A stretch of 64,000 nt of DNA from Zanthoxylum bungeanum (GCA_019454045.1 SKCR01021132.1:124001-188000), one strand, 5' to 3'. Shown: positions 12,341 through 24,280, counted from the stretch's first letter. The notes: generated by a model not told the origin, from the letters alone. Made by a program: numbers and translations.

Positions 12341-13868
12341 TCAAAAACAGAATGGTCTATGTCTCACTGAGATAGCATAGCCTTCTTTCACCAAGTCTTC
12401 CACCTGCTCCCGCAGGTCTCTGCACCCATTCGTGGCATGTCCCCTTACGTTATGGTAGATACAATAAGCCCTACTATTTCCCTCCTCAATCGGGAACCTT
12501 CTCAAATTAGGCTCGGCCAACAGACATTTGTCCTGGATTTCCCGAACTATCTGGGTCATAGGTTTGTTCAGGGGGGTGTATATTGTCCTCCCCGCGACAA
12601 CGGTTGACTTGGACATATGACTTTATCTCTGAACATTACTACTCGGAGGTGTCGGTCTGAGTTTCTTCTGCTCCGGGACCGATCTCCTCAAATTTCTGAT
12701 CGAATCCCACTGATTGTCTGACCTGAGTATCTTAGCCTTTCGGGTGTCTACTCCCCGGACAATCTTTTTCTCCTCCTCTATTAAGATAAACTTCCTGGCC
12801 AACTCCAGGGCAGTGGCATAATCCGATACGTCTTGAATCCTCAGGTGAGTCCACAACTTCCCGACCTTCAGACCTCCCTCGAGACTTTCTAGCGCTTCCG
12901 ATGACTCGTACGCTCCGACCTCGAGCACCAAATTGTGGTACCTTTCAATAAAATTCCTCAGGGGCTCATCATCCCCATGCTTCATCAGTCTCAATTCTCC
13001 CACCATTTTCTTTGGGACGCATGCCCCTTTTAAGTGCCGAACAAATGACTTCCTGAGTTGCATGAAGCTTCCGATGCTCCCTGGGGCTAGACTTCTGAAC
13101 CACAGAATGGCAGATCCTCCCAAGGTTAGAGGGAAAACTTTACAAACGGCATCCCACTACTTCCTTGGACCTCCATTAATAGGACGAAACTTTCAATATG
13201 AGACTTTGGATCTGAATGGCCTTTGTAGGGCGTCATGGATGGCATGTTGAAACGTCTTGGGAATTTTGCCGACCTTATTTCTTCTGTGAAGGGAGATTCA
13301 ACCTCGTCATCCAGAGCATCTGATGTATCAGTTTTGGGGTTTACTCCCCACTTGGCCATTTCTTTTCTTAACCAAGACTTTATACTGTCATCTGTGTCAC
13401 TATGCTGCCTCCCGCGGCCTCCTTCGCGTCTGTCACCACGGGTGTGGCGTTCCTTATGACTTGAGACTTCCCGTCCAGTTTCACTTCCTTCATGTTTCCC
13501 CTTCTGGTATCGCGAGGCCATCACGGGATGAATCTGGCGACTGTCTCCCTCTCTTCTTCTTTCCACGTATCCTCCGTTTGTAAATCTTTTTCTACCACTC
13601 CGTACCTCAATCCGTAGGGACCCTTCCTCCTCGGTTCTTCGTCATCACTCACATCTGCGACCCTTTTTCCTTCCGCTATTTCGCCTCTCCTCCGACTGGT
13701 TCCGGCTTCAAGTTTCTCATTATTCGTTTCTTCCATCCTCTCCAGTTTGTTCATCATGGATTTCAGAAGGATTTGATTTTCCTCCCTATCTTTCCTCATA
13801 TTTTCCTCCATTTTCTCCATCCAATCTGCAGCCGAGCTCCCTGATGATGGTGGTTTCCCTTCCGCCAT
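12341..13868 (-). pseudogene. gag of the gag-only element, frameshifted
   Basis: The start codon is at 13868, 54 bp from the LTR. Four fragments in different frames follow: 13868-13521 (Lys/Glu-rich N-terminus with a coiled-coil-like MEKMEENMRKDREEN part), 13566-13126 (charged linker, then FTEEIRSAKFPRRFNMPSM and the start of Retrotrans_gag), 13123-12623 (rest of the domain: SAILWFRSLAPGSIGSF, then the SDYATALELARKF helix) and 12616-12341, a zinc-knuckle-like CX2HX4HX4C (CIYHNVRGHATNGC). At least two frameshifts break it; the one near 13125 splits the core capsid domain. Gag would assemble particles and bind RNA. Related elements would encode pol downstream; here only tandem repeats follow. 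Confidence 0.85.
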
Positions 13869-13900
13869 TGTCTTACTACACGGGTTGCTTTTTGTCCAGT

Positions 13901-13920
13901 TCCCCCCACAGACGGCGCCA
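13901..13920 (-). promoter_or_regulatory. tRNA primer-binding site
   Basis: Two bases inside the 5' LTR the minus strand reads TGGCGCCGTCTGTGGGGGG, the primer-site form frequent in Tat-related plant elements. It appears undamaged. Confidence 0.8.
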
Positions 13921-13922
13921 AC

Positions 13923-14734
13923 TGTTGACGGCTGATTTCGGTCTCAGGGGCAATAAGGGAATATTACTCCCGAGACAATCCTCCCTCAATAGTGAATTTG
14001 TTTGGTTATGGGGGACCAAAAGCAAACTTAGCAAAAGACAAATAATACGCCAATCGACAAGGATATTTAACGTGGTTCGGCGGATCTTTGTACGACCTAC
14101 GTCCACGGGCACAAAAAGGATGATACTTTTATTACTCAAACACGCTTCTCAGCTCTGCTTCTTGTTTTTTACAAGTCTGATGGTAATGATTATGATGATC
14201 ATTCTTAATGCTCTCACATTCGTCCCTCTATTTATGCACACTCTACCCTTCTATTTATAATGGTGAAGAATCATATTCCTATTTGTACAAGAATTTCCTA
14301 GTTGAAAGAATTTCATTTCCCATAAGGATTCCTAGTCAAAACTGTTCCCTTTTCCCATAAGGATTCCTAATCAAAACTATATTTACTTCATTTATCCTAT
14401 TAGGATATTAACTCACCAGTTTTCCTCATGAAAATAGGATAACTTGTCATCTTATCCACAATGATAGGGTGTTATCTTCTGGAGCACGCCTCGCTATATG
14501 GTCGGTCTTCATGAGGTCGGTCACAATAGTTTTTTGTACTGAGGGTGCTGCTGCTGTCGACCTGATAATTGCCCGGTCATCCAATCTTTAAGTGGTCGGG
14601 TTAATGATCTTAAGTGCTCGGTCCCTGACTCATGTGTTCGGGTCGGTATTAATGATCCGGACCAATAAGGGAATTACCCTTTTACCCCTGTCGTGCTGCT
14701 TAAATGACATAGTGCCCGGAAAACACCATCAACA
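13923..14734 (-). repeat. 5' LTR of the gag-only element
   Basis: Same termini as the other LTR. On the minus strand the TATA-like TATAAATA lies at 14259-14252; transcription would run leftwards into gag. It differs from 9873-10682 by roughly 1-1.5 per cent by eye. Confidence 0.95.
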
Positions 14735-14926
14735 ATATATGACATTATTTAATGACTAACATGAGATATGACATAATGACACAAAACATTCATTGTTAGA
14801 TGACGAAAAAAATAACAATCATTACTTTTTATGTCACAAGGATCTATGACACTTTGAGAATAGTCATAAAATGGCTTTTATGACTATTTTAAATAGCCAT
14901 AAATCAACGTTTTTCTAGTAGTGTTA

Positions 14927-16166
14927 ACTAAATACTGTTAGATTATTTACCTTTTATTATTATAAATGAATGATTTTTAGTAATTTTTTGATAATCTTGA
15001 AAGATGAGTTTTAAATTTTTTTTATCCCAACCATGCGAAATGTCATCTCGATTAATTTCTAATTAATCAAATTATTTCCAAGTAATCATGAATGACTCAA
15101 TTTTTTTGGAGCAATTTGTTATCTGAACACCTCAAATTGTAATACAATCTACCTATTTTTACAATAAGAAATCCGTCATGCGACACAATGTGAATATTTT
15201 CAATTTCCACAATGCATACTAAATGACTCAAACCCTCGACTTATTAAAAAAAAAAGAGTTTAACACGAGTTATGATCAAGAAACAACAAATTTGATAAAT
15301 ATTAAAAAATTAATAAAAAGAGCAGGACCAATATAATATATAGGACTTGAATTCGATGCTGATCTAAGATTATGTTTCAATTTTTATAAATTGTGTTAGG
15401 TAATTATTGAATGGAATTATAATAACCAAAAAAGAAATGCACTTATAAATTGATGTTGGGTTCAAAATAATTCAATGAATGAGGGCATAAGCATTTAGGC
15501 ATTACTTGGAGAAGGACACAACTAGGGTTGGTGGATACGTAGGTGAGCTCCACTTGTACTTTTAGTAATATCAAGAAGTTGCCTGCCATGTCAACATATA
15601 TTCATGAGTCCATATGATGTGATTATAATATTGTAACAAAATTGTACATGCATTATCATTGCCATTCACTTGAGGCATTTTGTTGGACGTATATAGTCAT
15701 GAGCCAGACTTTTGCATGGTGACATTTTGTCGTATGTGTCCAATGGGACGGGATTTCCCTCAGATTGAACGAAATTTTAATGAGATAAGATTAGATTTAA
15801 TAAAACACGAGAAAATATGATCGGATCGAGATCATTTTTATATTGATTGTATAAACTTAACAAGATCGTGATTAATAAATCACATCCTATCCTATTACCA
15901 ACACTAGTACCATGCCCATACGGGCTATACAGTAGGACATTTGTAAAAGCGACAAATTTACGCATTTGGGAAATTTCAGGGAAAAAATTCGAACTTTTTA
16001 TCAATTTACAAAAATGTTTTAACAAAATTTTCATACTTTTTGTAATGAAAGAGTATTTTAGACGATAATATCTTAAGCATGATGAGATATGTCAATTACC
16101 ATTGACCTCTCATCTACTAGAACCAAGTGCCACCAATCACTTGTCTATTGATGAGGTTTCTTTGCC
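14927..16166. other. Intergenic, nothing recognised
   Basis: AT-rich. Short overlapping open frames on both strands near 15777-16068 have no recognisable domain. No terminal repeats or RNA gene seen. Confidence 0.5.
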
Positions 16167-16171
16167 AACAT

Positions 16172-18121
16172 TGTTGTGTCTCTAAGATCATCCTAAGATA
16201 ATTTAAAGCATAAAATTATGTGAATACGAAATGAAGTATAGTGAAAATATATTTACAAATATCGGTTGGATGTAGGTGTAGAGTTCAAAATTTTTTTGCT
16301 TCCTTTGAAGTTGCTCCAAGCTTCTCCAATGTTGAGTGTCAAGCTCCAAGCTTTGAAGAAATGATTCCAAACTCTAGGGAATGTTTCCCTATCACCTTTG
16401 TATAATCTAATGTGTGCTAGCAATTGAAAAATTTGCAACAAATTTCTTCCTTTGCTCTTGTTAGTTTCGGCCAAGCCTTGCAAGAGAGGGGAATTTTTGG
16501 CTTTTGCCGTGAATGAGAGAGAGAGGAAGAGATGAGTGAAATTTGTGAAGTGTTAATTGATTTTCCAAAAATCAAATCTTGATATACCAAATCCTTGTTT
16601 GGTAAAAGTCACTCATGTCTTTCATTATTAAAACAAAATGTGTCTTACAAGTTATCTCAAAATCTCTACTAACTTTCATCAAATAAAAGTTAAGCAAATG
16701 ACTAATGATGTGACTTGTTGTGGGCCCCACTTGATTCAAAATATGAGTGGGCCCGCAAACACATTCCGGCCTCGGGTTCGTTAATTCCAAATTAACGAAT
16801 TTTCTGTTGCGACTTAATTAAATAATAATGCCTCGCAAAATTATTATTAAAGTCGCTCGCGAATTAATTCTAAATTAATTCGTTCACCCGAATTAAAATC
16901 CAATTTTAATTCCTTTATGAAATCTAATTTCATTTAATATATCGAATATATTATTTTATCGATTAATTCCGAATTAATCGTTCTCTCTCTATTAATTGAA
17001 TTTTATCCCAGATAAAATCTTTCCGCAATTAATTCTAGATTAATTTTCTCTCTTTTATAATTAATCTTAGATTAATTATGTTCGAGTCATACGTCATCGG
17101 TGAATCTTTAGGAAGCGACCATTAGATCCCTGGATATGTTGGCAGTAAATCCGGTCGTCGGACTATCCGAACACGTGCGTACCTCATACCACGTTCTTAG
17201 CAATTTACGAGACATGGTTTGCTTCTAGCAAAGCGTCGTGCCTACCTAATTCTCCAGAAATATTCTTTAAGGAATAGATAATCTATAACAGGCGTAGTAT
17301 ACGTAGTATTGCGTATTGCGATCCAGTATCTGATGTCACATGCAAGGCCTGGGGCTGGAATAGTATCTGCCTCGTACGAAGCATATACCGGATCACAAGC
17401 AACTAGTCTCTATAATCGGATAATCATGACCTTGTCATATTATCCCGATAGTTGCAACATAATAGAGAACCAGTTCTGTATCCCTGCGTGATCATCATCC
17501 TCATATGACTGAAGTGATACTTATGTCTTGACATCACACCCAATACACTACGATTCTCAATAAACCCAGAAGAGGCGTACACAGAACCTGTTAAAGTCCC
17601 GAACGTCCAAAACCAAAGCGTATTGATTGTCCCAAGTACTAGCGATGCAAGTCTCAGGTTAAGACCAAATACACCTACCCTGAAGCGGATTCCCATAGAC
17701 ACATAGTCATACTACCAATAAGATTCTGAGGGGTCTATCCAGAGCGAAGCTGTTCTTGTACCATCGGTAAACACAACCTCCTATCACACTTGCATAAGTA
17801 TCCAATACTTAAATATATGAGAACTACGCTGTTACGCTTCCGTAACACGCACAAGTGCAATACTAGTCTATTCCGCATTATCGATGTCCAGTCTCGATAA
17901 TACTACGACTAGGGATATTTAATGATTAAAACTTTGTGGATTGATATTGTCTCATATCTTATTAATCCAGAACTAATCATAAGGACTTTTATCATTTATA
18001 TATTCGAGTAATCAAATTACAAAATGATAAAATAGCAATTTCCATTGTCACACAGTTATTTTATACAAAAACCACAATGTCTTTTACAAATAGTGACGCT
18101 ATGGGTCATAATTGTCCAAAA
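16172..18121 (-). repeat. 3' LTR
   Basis: Begins TGTTGTGTCTC; ends GTCCAAAA, where the partner LTR has GTCCAACA, so the terminal CA has mutated. Aligns along its length with 24281-26248, with substitutions and a small indel near 16850. Confidence 0.92.
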
Positions 18122-18138
18122 ATCTCCCACTTGGCCTA
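18122..18138 (-). promoter_or_regulatory. Polypurine tract
   Basis: Minus strand reads GGCCAAGTGGGAGAT directly before the 3' LTR, the usual copia form. Confidence 0.8.
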
Positions 18139-18192
18139 TAGCCAGTCACTCAAGCATCTAACACCTGAACTATGTACATGTCGCTCAAACTT

Positions 18193-18861
18193 TCACTGAG
18201 GAATAGCTTTCGTCAGCGGATCTGCAATGTTGTCCTCTGATGCAACCTTCTCGATCTTCACATCGCCACGATGTATGATCTCACGAATCAGATGGAAACG
18301 TCGAAGAACATGCTTGGATTGTTGATGAGACTGTGGTTCCTTAGCCTGCGCTATAGCCATGTTATTGTCACAATACAATGGAACGGGCTCAGCTGCTAAC
18401 GGAACTACTCCTAATCCAATTAGGAATTTACGGATCCAAACTGACTCTTTTGCTGCTTCAACTGCAGCAATATATTCTTCTTCTGTTATTGAATCGGTAA
18501 CAATCTCTTGCTTGGAAGATTTCCAACTTACTGCTCTGTTGTTCAAACAAAATATGTACCCAGATTGTGACTTACAGTCGTCTTTATCGGTTTGGAAACT
18601 TGCATCGGTAAACCCAGTTACCTCAAGTTCTCCATCTCCATAGATTAAGAAAGCATCCTTAGTTCGTCTAAGATACTTAAGGATGTTCTTAACCGCCATC
18701 CAGTGACCATCACCTGGATCGGCCTGATAGCGACTACACATGCTCAAAGCATATGAGACATCAGGTCGCGTACATATCATGGCATACAAGATCGATCTGA
18801 CTACCGAAGCGAACGGGATCCGACTCATGTTGTCTCTCTCATCTTGAGTTTTAGGACACAT
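18193..18861 (-). pseudogene. copia RNase H and end of reverse transcriptase
   Basis: The last 222 codons of pol. It starts in the RT connection (RPDVSYALSMCSRYQADPG) and runs through RNase H. The catalytic Asp in TDASFQ, Glu in ITEEEYIAA and Asp in YCDNNMAIAQA are present, and it ends with DNIADPLTKAIPQ and a stop. It would degrade the RNA strand of the RNA-DNA hybrid. It is cut off from the upstream RT by a single stop codon just before it (S-stop-D at about 18864), probably a point mutation. The domain itself looks intact. Confidence 0.9.
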
Positions 18862-18864
18862 GTC

Positions 18865-19932
18865 CTAAGATAGAGTGACGCCATGTGACACTGGCAACAA
18901 TCCCATCTTAGACTGTTCCATGTTAAATCTCTTCAACACTTTATCAATGCACGTACTCTGGGAGAGTCCAAGCAGCTTTCTAGATCTATCCTGGTAGATC
19001 TTTATTCCCAGAATAAAGTCTACTTCTCCCAGATATTTCATGGAGAATTTTAATGAAAGCCAAGCTTTCACCGATTGTAGCATGGGAATGTCATTGCCAA
19101 TAAGCAATACATCATCAACGTAAAGGACAATGAATGTCAGTGCGCTCCCACTAACCTTCTTATATACACAAGGATCGTCCTCGTTTTGAACGAAATAATA
19201 TTCTTTTATGATCTCATCAAAACGTTGGTTCCAAGAACGCGATACTTGCTTCAATCCATAAATGGATCGATTTAACTTTCAAACCTTGTTCACATGTTTT
19301 GGTACGACAAAACCGTCAAGCTATTACATATAAACATTCTCCAAAAGGTTTCCGTTAAGGAAAGCGGTTTTGACGTCCATCTGCCATATCTCGTAATCGA
19401 AATATACACCAATAGCAAGCACAATCCGAATGGATTTAATCATGGCAACAGGTGAAAAAGTTTCATCGTAATCGACACCATGTCGTTGACGATACCCCTT
19501 CGCTACAAGCCTAGCTTTGTACGTTTGTATGTTTCCATCCATGTCGGTCTTCCTTTTGAAGACCCACTTGCAACCAATAGGCTTTACGCCTTCTGGTGCA
19601 TTAACCAGTGTCCAAACTTGGTTGGTGTACATGGAATCCATTTCGGATTTCATGGCATCCAGCCATAAACCGGAGTTGATACCTTGTATCGCTTCCTTAT
19701 CTGTATCCGGTTCGTTTTCTTCAATAAGATTAATATCCACATGAGGAGAGATCAGAAACCCATACCTCTCAGGTTGTTTTCTGACTCTCTCTGATCTACG
19801 CGGTTCTTGTGTATTCGAAGATTGTGGTACAGTCTCATCCCTGATGAATTGTTCGTGTTTCGTTAAGGATTCTGTGCCATGAACAGTATCACTCCGATTT
19901 TCATCGAGTTCTACTTTCCTCCCACTAACCAC
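18865..19932 (-). pseudogene. copia reverse transcriptase, interrupted
   Basis: Two parts. 19932-19324 holds the integrase tail and the RT fingers (WVFKRKTDMDG, KARLVAKGYRQRHGVDYDETFSPVA, then WQMDVKTAFLNG). It ends at two consecutive stops (19326-19321) right after NVYM. 19254-18865 resumes with the palm and the intact catalytic YVDD within FIVLYVDDVLLIGND, followed by GLSQSTCIDKVLKRFNM. About 70 bases between the parts are out of frame. RT would copy the genomic RNA into DNA inside the particle. The core catalytic residues survive, but the tandem stop codons and frame change make this a pseudogene. Confidence 0.9.
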
Positions 19933-19944
19933 TGCATTTAGGAA

Positions 19945-20922
19945 CTATTTCTCAAGGAAAACAGCATGTAGAGCAACAAATATTTTGTTCTCTTGTGGGT
20001 TGTAGAAGTAATATCCTTTGGTTTCCCTAGGATAACCTACAAATAGACATTTATCCGATTTGGGTTCAAGTTTGGTACCATCCAAACGTTTAACGTATGC
20101 CCAGCAACCCCAAATCTTCAGGAATGAGAAACCCGGTTTCTTTCCTGTCCATATCTCATACGGAGTTTGTTGAATAGACTTTGACGGAACCTTATTCAAA
20201 ATAAGTATTGCACTGTTCAATGCATATTCCCAGAATGAAATAGGTAGCTTTGTGCGACTCATCATCGACCTTACCATGTCTAACAAAGTTCGATTTCTCT
20301 GTTCGGACACACCGTTTAATTGCGATGTTCCGGGAGGAGTCCACTGTGAAAGAATACCATACTCTTTCAAGTAATCAAGAAACTCATTGCTCAAGTATTC
20401 TCCACCACGGTCCGACCGTAATGTTTTAATACTTTTGCCGGTCTGTTTTTCTACTTCGTGTCGAAACTCTTTGAATTTCTCAAAGGTTTTCGACTTGTGT
20501 CTCATAAGATACACATAGCCATAACGCGATGCATCATCCGTAAAGGTTACGAAGTATTCATATCCACCTCTAGCCTGGCTAGACATGGGCCCACATACGT
20601 CACTATAAACGAGGGCTAACAGTTCGGTAGCACGTGCACCTTTACCACTAAGAGGTGTTTTAGGCATTTTGCCTAATAAAGAAGATCCGCACACGTCATA
20701 TGAAATTGGATCAAATCTGTCCAAATACCCACTCTTTGAAAGTGTGGATATGTGAGTCTTGTTAATGTGTCCCAGACGACAATGCCACATATAAGTTTCA
20801 TCTTTGTTACTTAGTTTAAGCCTTTTGTTTGTTACATTATATGTTTGAGATTGATTTATATTCAAAATATAAAGACCATTATTCACATCAGCACTACATA
20901 TCTCCATATCATTTTTATACAT
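19945..20922 (-). pseudogene. copia integrase, one zinc-ligand Cys lost
   Basis: Contains the GAG-pre-integrase zinc finger (WHCRLGHINKTHI, then CGSSLLGKM), the rve core with Asp in YSDVCGP, Asp in FTDDASRYGYVYLM and Glu in QLNGVSEQRNRTLLDMV, and the copia C-terminal block KIWGCWAYVKR...LFVGYPRETKGYYFYNP. All three DDE residues are present. The zinc finger should be HHCC, but the second Cys (expected in the CX2C pair) is Ser, so zinc binding is probably lost. The frame ends at a stop after VFLEK (19947-19945) where the polyprotein should continue. It would insert the cDNA into host DNA. Confidence 0.9.
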
Positions 20923-21200
20923 AAAACACCCAGTGTTTTAAAAACAAAAGTATAGCCACATTGGGCCAATAAAGATACAGATATAATATTCCTAGTCAAA
21001 CTAGGTACATAGTAACAGTCTGAAAGATTAAGTACATGCCCCGAGGGCAGTTCCAAAATATAAGTCCCAACGGCCAAAACGGCGACTCTAGTTTCATTTC
21101 CAACGCATAGGTCAATCTCTCCTGAGGCCAGTCTCCTGCTAATCTGTAGATCCTGCACATCAGTACATATATGAGTACCACAACCAGAATCAAAATCCAA
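20883..21200 (-). pseudogene. copia aspartic protease
   Basis: Retropepsin-like domain with the catalytic triad D-S-G in DFDSGCGTHIC, then GNETRVAVLAVGTY and LNLSDCYYVPSLTRNIISVSLL, the usual copia protease order. It would cleave Gag-Pol. It lies between gag and integrase as expected, but its frame differs from both, so frameshifts flank it. The overlap with the integrase start (20883-20922) reflects two frames over one junction. Confidence 0.82.
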
Positions 21201-21279
21201 TTTTTAAAACTAGAACTAGACATGTTTATTTCTATAACAAATATACCTAAAGCTGTTTCCTTGCCCGCTTTGATTTCCT

Positions 21280-22119
21280 TCATGTGCGCCTTGTACTCAC
21301 GGCAGTCACGCTTCCAGTGACCCTGTTTACCACACTACAGGCATAAATCTTGGGATTTGTCCTTAGCCTTCCCAGAAGACTTTGACAATTTGGCATTGCC
21401 CTTCTTTTTTTCTTCTTCTTTACACCTCTAGTTGCCTTCGGCCAAGCCTTGGGAGACTGAGATGTTGAAGCGAAGTGCGCCTCGCGCTTTTTTCCATTCA
21501 ATAGCTCTTTTTCTGCTTCACGCAGCATTGCCACCAGCTCTTCAAGAGTATGGTCTTGGTTCATCATATTGTAGTTCATGATAAACCCGCTCCAGCTGTC
21601 AGGAAGAGACTGCAAGATCAAATCTATAGAAGTCTCAGCGTCAAAGGTTATGCCTAGCTGACCTAGTTGTTCAATGTCAGCAATCATCTGTGACACATGG
21701 TGCTCAACAGATGTACCCTCTGACATTCGTGAGCGAAAGAGCTTCTGCTGCAATTCATACATTTGCGATCTAAGGTTAGATCGATGAAGGTCCTTCAATT
21801 TTGCCATCATAGTATAGGGATCCAATCCCTTGTTTTGGCGACGAAATTGAGGGGTCATCGCAGCGAGCATGACAGATTGAGCAGTTGAGTTGCCATCGCT
21901 ATGAGTCTTCCAAAGCTCAAGCTCAAGCGGCTGTTCATTTCCGGGCTTAGGCCCGGGAGATCTCTCTATCGTATAGAGCATCCTCTCAGCCCCTAGGACA
22001 ATTTTGAGGTTTATATCCCAATCAGGAAAGTTCACGCCATTAAAGACATTTTCCCCCATGATAATGTCTCTAACCTCGATCTTTCCAGTCATCTTAATTG
22101 CAATAGTCAAACTATTCAA
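21280..22119 (-). pseudogene. copia gag, zinc knuckle knocked out
   Basis: About 220 codons of normal UBN2-type gag (GVNFPDWDINLKIVL, LWKTHSDG, MYELQQKLFRSRMSEGTSVEHHVSQM, LPDSWSGFIMNY, LEELVAMLREAEKELL). A frameshift in the poly-Lys tract near 21405-21420 throws the C-terminus out of frame. In the correct frame, at about 21345-21300, the CX2CX4HX4C knuckle (CGKQGHWKRDC) is visible but carries a stop codon in its CX2C. Start chosen at the first Met (22119); MTGKIEVRDI at 22092 could be the true start. Gag would form the particle. Confidence 0.9.
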
Positions 22120-24265
22120 TTAACGATATTTGGGTACAGTCCAACTGTTACAAGAAAAATAATAAAATATTAGTCCAACTAATAAATATATAATTGACGA
22201 AATAATTTGAAAGCGCGTAATGCCAAGTATTTGAACGAAATTGCAAATTCAATACTAGTCTTTCACTATTTTTCGGCGAGCCTCTAACCCTCTGTTGAGT
22301 ACTCGGGAAATCTAGTTTCCTAGTGGGCTAGGATCCTGTTAAATAACACACAACCTTGACTTTGGCCAACAATCTGTATGATATTTAATTAGGTAGATCT
22401 CTAAGATCGATTAGATCTCATCCAATTCCTAGATCCGGTAAGTGGACTTCCAAGTCCGAAACATATATACAATATATATGTCAATATATCCAATATTTTT
22501 TCCTAACCTTTTCCTCTGAATCAACTAAGCCTTAGCTTTGGCTCAACAAGCTAAATGATTCCAGTTAAGCGGGACCCATTGACTTTGAAAGCTTCGTAAT
22601 CGATTTCTCGATGAACAAGAAGTGATCTTGACTTTGGCCAACAAATCACAACTTGGGCCAGACATACGATATGGAACAAAGCCTTCATGATTCAAACACA
22701 TCCACGATGGACAAAGGTCTTGACTTTGGCCAACAAACCAATGCAAATCTTGGATCTTGAGAATGAATCACTCAATGGAAGGAAAATGCTTAATATTTGT
22801 TGAGGGTTTTTCGCGTAATTAGCAACCAATTAATTATCTTTGATTAGGTCTCATCATACATCCTTAAGCATGCATTCTAAAAGCATAATAAGGCGCGATA
22901 AATAAATTAATAATGATATGTGGATGGATATCTCAAAAATTGTTCCTAGAACAAATCACTCTATTTCCTCTCCCCGGCTAGCACTATTCTAACTTCTAAC
23001 CAATTACATAATATAATAAAGAAATCTCATTACATTGAGGGGAATTTGTGAGAAGAGAATTACAAAGAATCGAGAGACAAAGGCTGGACATGCAGGTCCA
23101 ATTTAATAAATTCTAAATTTATTACAACAATTTTAAAAATTGCCCTCACCCATCTAGTATCCATCTGATATACATTATTCATACAATACATCCATGTATT
23201 CACACAAAGCATGTTATTCAATTAATCTAATCCAATTAATTAATCTTTTGAATTAAGTGATCATCCAATGTTCAAACAACGATTTGATTTGCGCGAGTCC
23301 AACTCGTTTAGAATAAGTACTCCAAGTGCGTATTCTTGAATTATATCGAACTACAATTTTAAATCCAATTTATTTATTCAATACTAATTCTTTATTTATT
23401 CCAAATTAAATAATTACACTTTTAATGTGCCTTTTACGACTTAGATTCTAAATCTAATCTTAATGGGTCTCAAACCCCAATTAACATCCAAGTCAATTTA
23501 ATTAAAGTCCAATGGGCTTTCAATTAATTTATTAAGGAATGGACTTTGGCAACCAAAGCCCAATAAGGAATCACCCTTTGCTATAAAATTAATTTTGGCC
23601 CATTAGGCCCAATTAATTATTTAAAGGCCCATTTATTATATTTGGACTTAATGGAATGGTTTAGGCCCAATTTGCATCCAATCCAATTGTCCTAAACCAA
23701 CTTGGCCCAACCAAGCCCATTAGGCCCAAATACAACAATTTTAGCCCAATTCCAAATTAAGCCTAAATTAATTAAATTCTAATATTCCAAATTTCACAAT
23801 TTAATTAATTAAAGTGTATAGTCATAATTAATTATTTAAATTAACATTTCCAAAATACTAATTTACATAATTAATCATGCTTTAATATTTTCAATACATT
23901 TCCAACATTATTGAAACAAAATCAACTCATTACATGCTACTACATGTCACGGCAATATGGATTTTTATTCATTAATTTTGATTTCAATCCAATTAAATCA
24001 CAAATCAATTTATCCAATCATTTTAAACACATCTAATGGTCTAAAATCAAAATCACCATGACATTAGTGTTCATGCTTACATTCGGCCAAGCCTAGCAAT
24101 TTGGGGAAAATTAATCCAATTAATTTTTCATAAAATTGATCATGCATAACTCTAAGTTAACATTATCTAAGCATACTCAAATAAACAATTTGATTAAATC
24201 ATGCTCAAATAAAAAAATACCCAAATTTTAGATTAAGAACCTTAATTCAATTTCATGCTTAAATA
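22120..24265 (-). other. Long untranslated leader with repeated hairpin motifs
   Basis: About 2.1 kb between primer site and gag with no long frame. It carries three exact copies of CTTGACTTTGGCCAACAA (22355-22372, 22627-22644, 22719-22736) plus diverged copies at 22531-22549 and 22444-22457, spaced 86-96 bp. Several copies are bounded by short complementary arms (GTGAT/ATCAC; AGC/GCT; GGT/ACC). The distal part (23460-23760) is rich in TTGGGC/GCCCAA words. Confidence 0.7.
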
Positions 24266-24279
24266 GGCTCATGATACCA
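24266..24279 (-). promoter_or_regulatory. iMet-type primer-binding site
   Basis: Minus strand reads TGGTATCATGAGCC, one base from the 5' LTR. The canonical copia site is TGGTATCAGAGC, so the first eight bases match and the rest has changed. Confidence 0.85.
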
Positions 24280-24280
24280 T

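Larger units (their letters stand above)
9873..14734 (-). mobile_element. Gag-only LTR retrotransposon (TR-GAG type), Tat-related Ty3
   Basis: Two near-identical LTRs (9873-10682 and 13923-14734; about a dozen differences by eye) enclose 3.2 kb. On the minus strand the order is 5' LTR (right), primer site, gag, three tandem-repeat blocks, polypurine tract, 3' LTR (left). No protease, reverse transcriptase, RNase H or integrase is visible, so mobility would need enzymes from another element. The flanks are GTCTA on the left and ATATA on the right, so no clean target duplication is seen. LTR similarity implies a recent insertion. LTR and sub-LTR sequence resemble the Tat-like element at 37864, suggesting one family. 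Confidence 0.88.
6327..14923. mobile_element. Non-autonomous CACTA (CMC) transposon hosting two nested insertions
   Basis: The right end read inward is CACTACTAGAAAAAC (14923-14909). The left end is the decayed form CATTACTAAAAAAA from 6327. Both are flanked by the 3-bp duplication TTA (6324-6326 and 14924-14926), as expected for CACTA elements. Both ends carry many short subterminal TGTCAT/ATGACA motifs (6350-6510 and 14740-14890), the likely transposase-binding sites of this superfamily. Without its two insertions (7834-9587 and 9873-14734) the element is only about 2 kb, with no transposase frame, so it would depend on an autonomous partner. It must be older than both insertions. Confidence 0.8.

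Noticed and set aside
17309..17702. Short frames on both strands, repeated at 25435-25828
   Set aside because: Located in the LTRs of the copia element at 16172; duplicates caused by LTR homology.
22355..22736. Evenly spaced short repeats resembling a CRISPR array
   Set aside because: Plant retroelement leader; repeats are imperfect, spacers are unequal and homologous to other leaders, and no cas genes exist. Better read as RNA hairpins.
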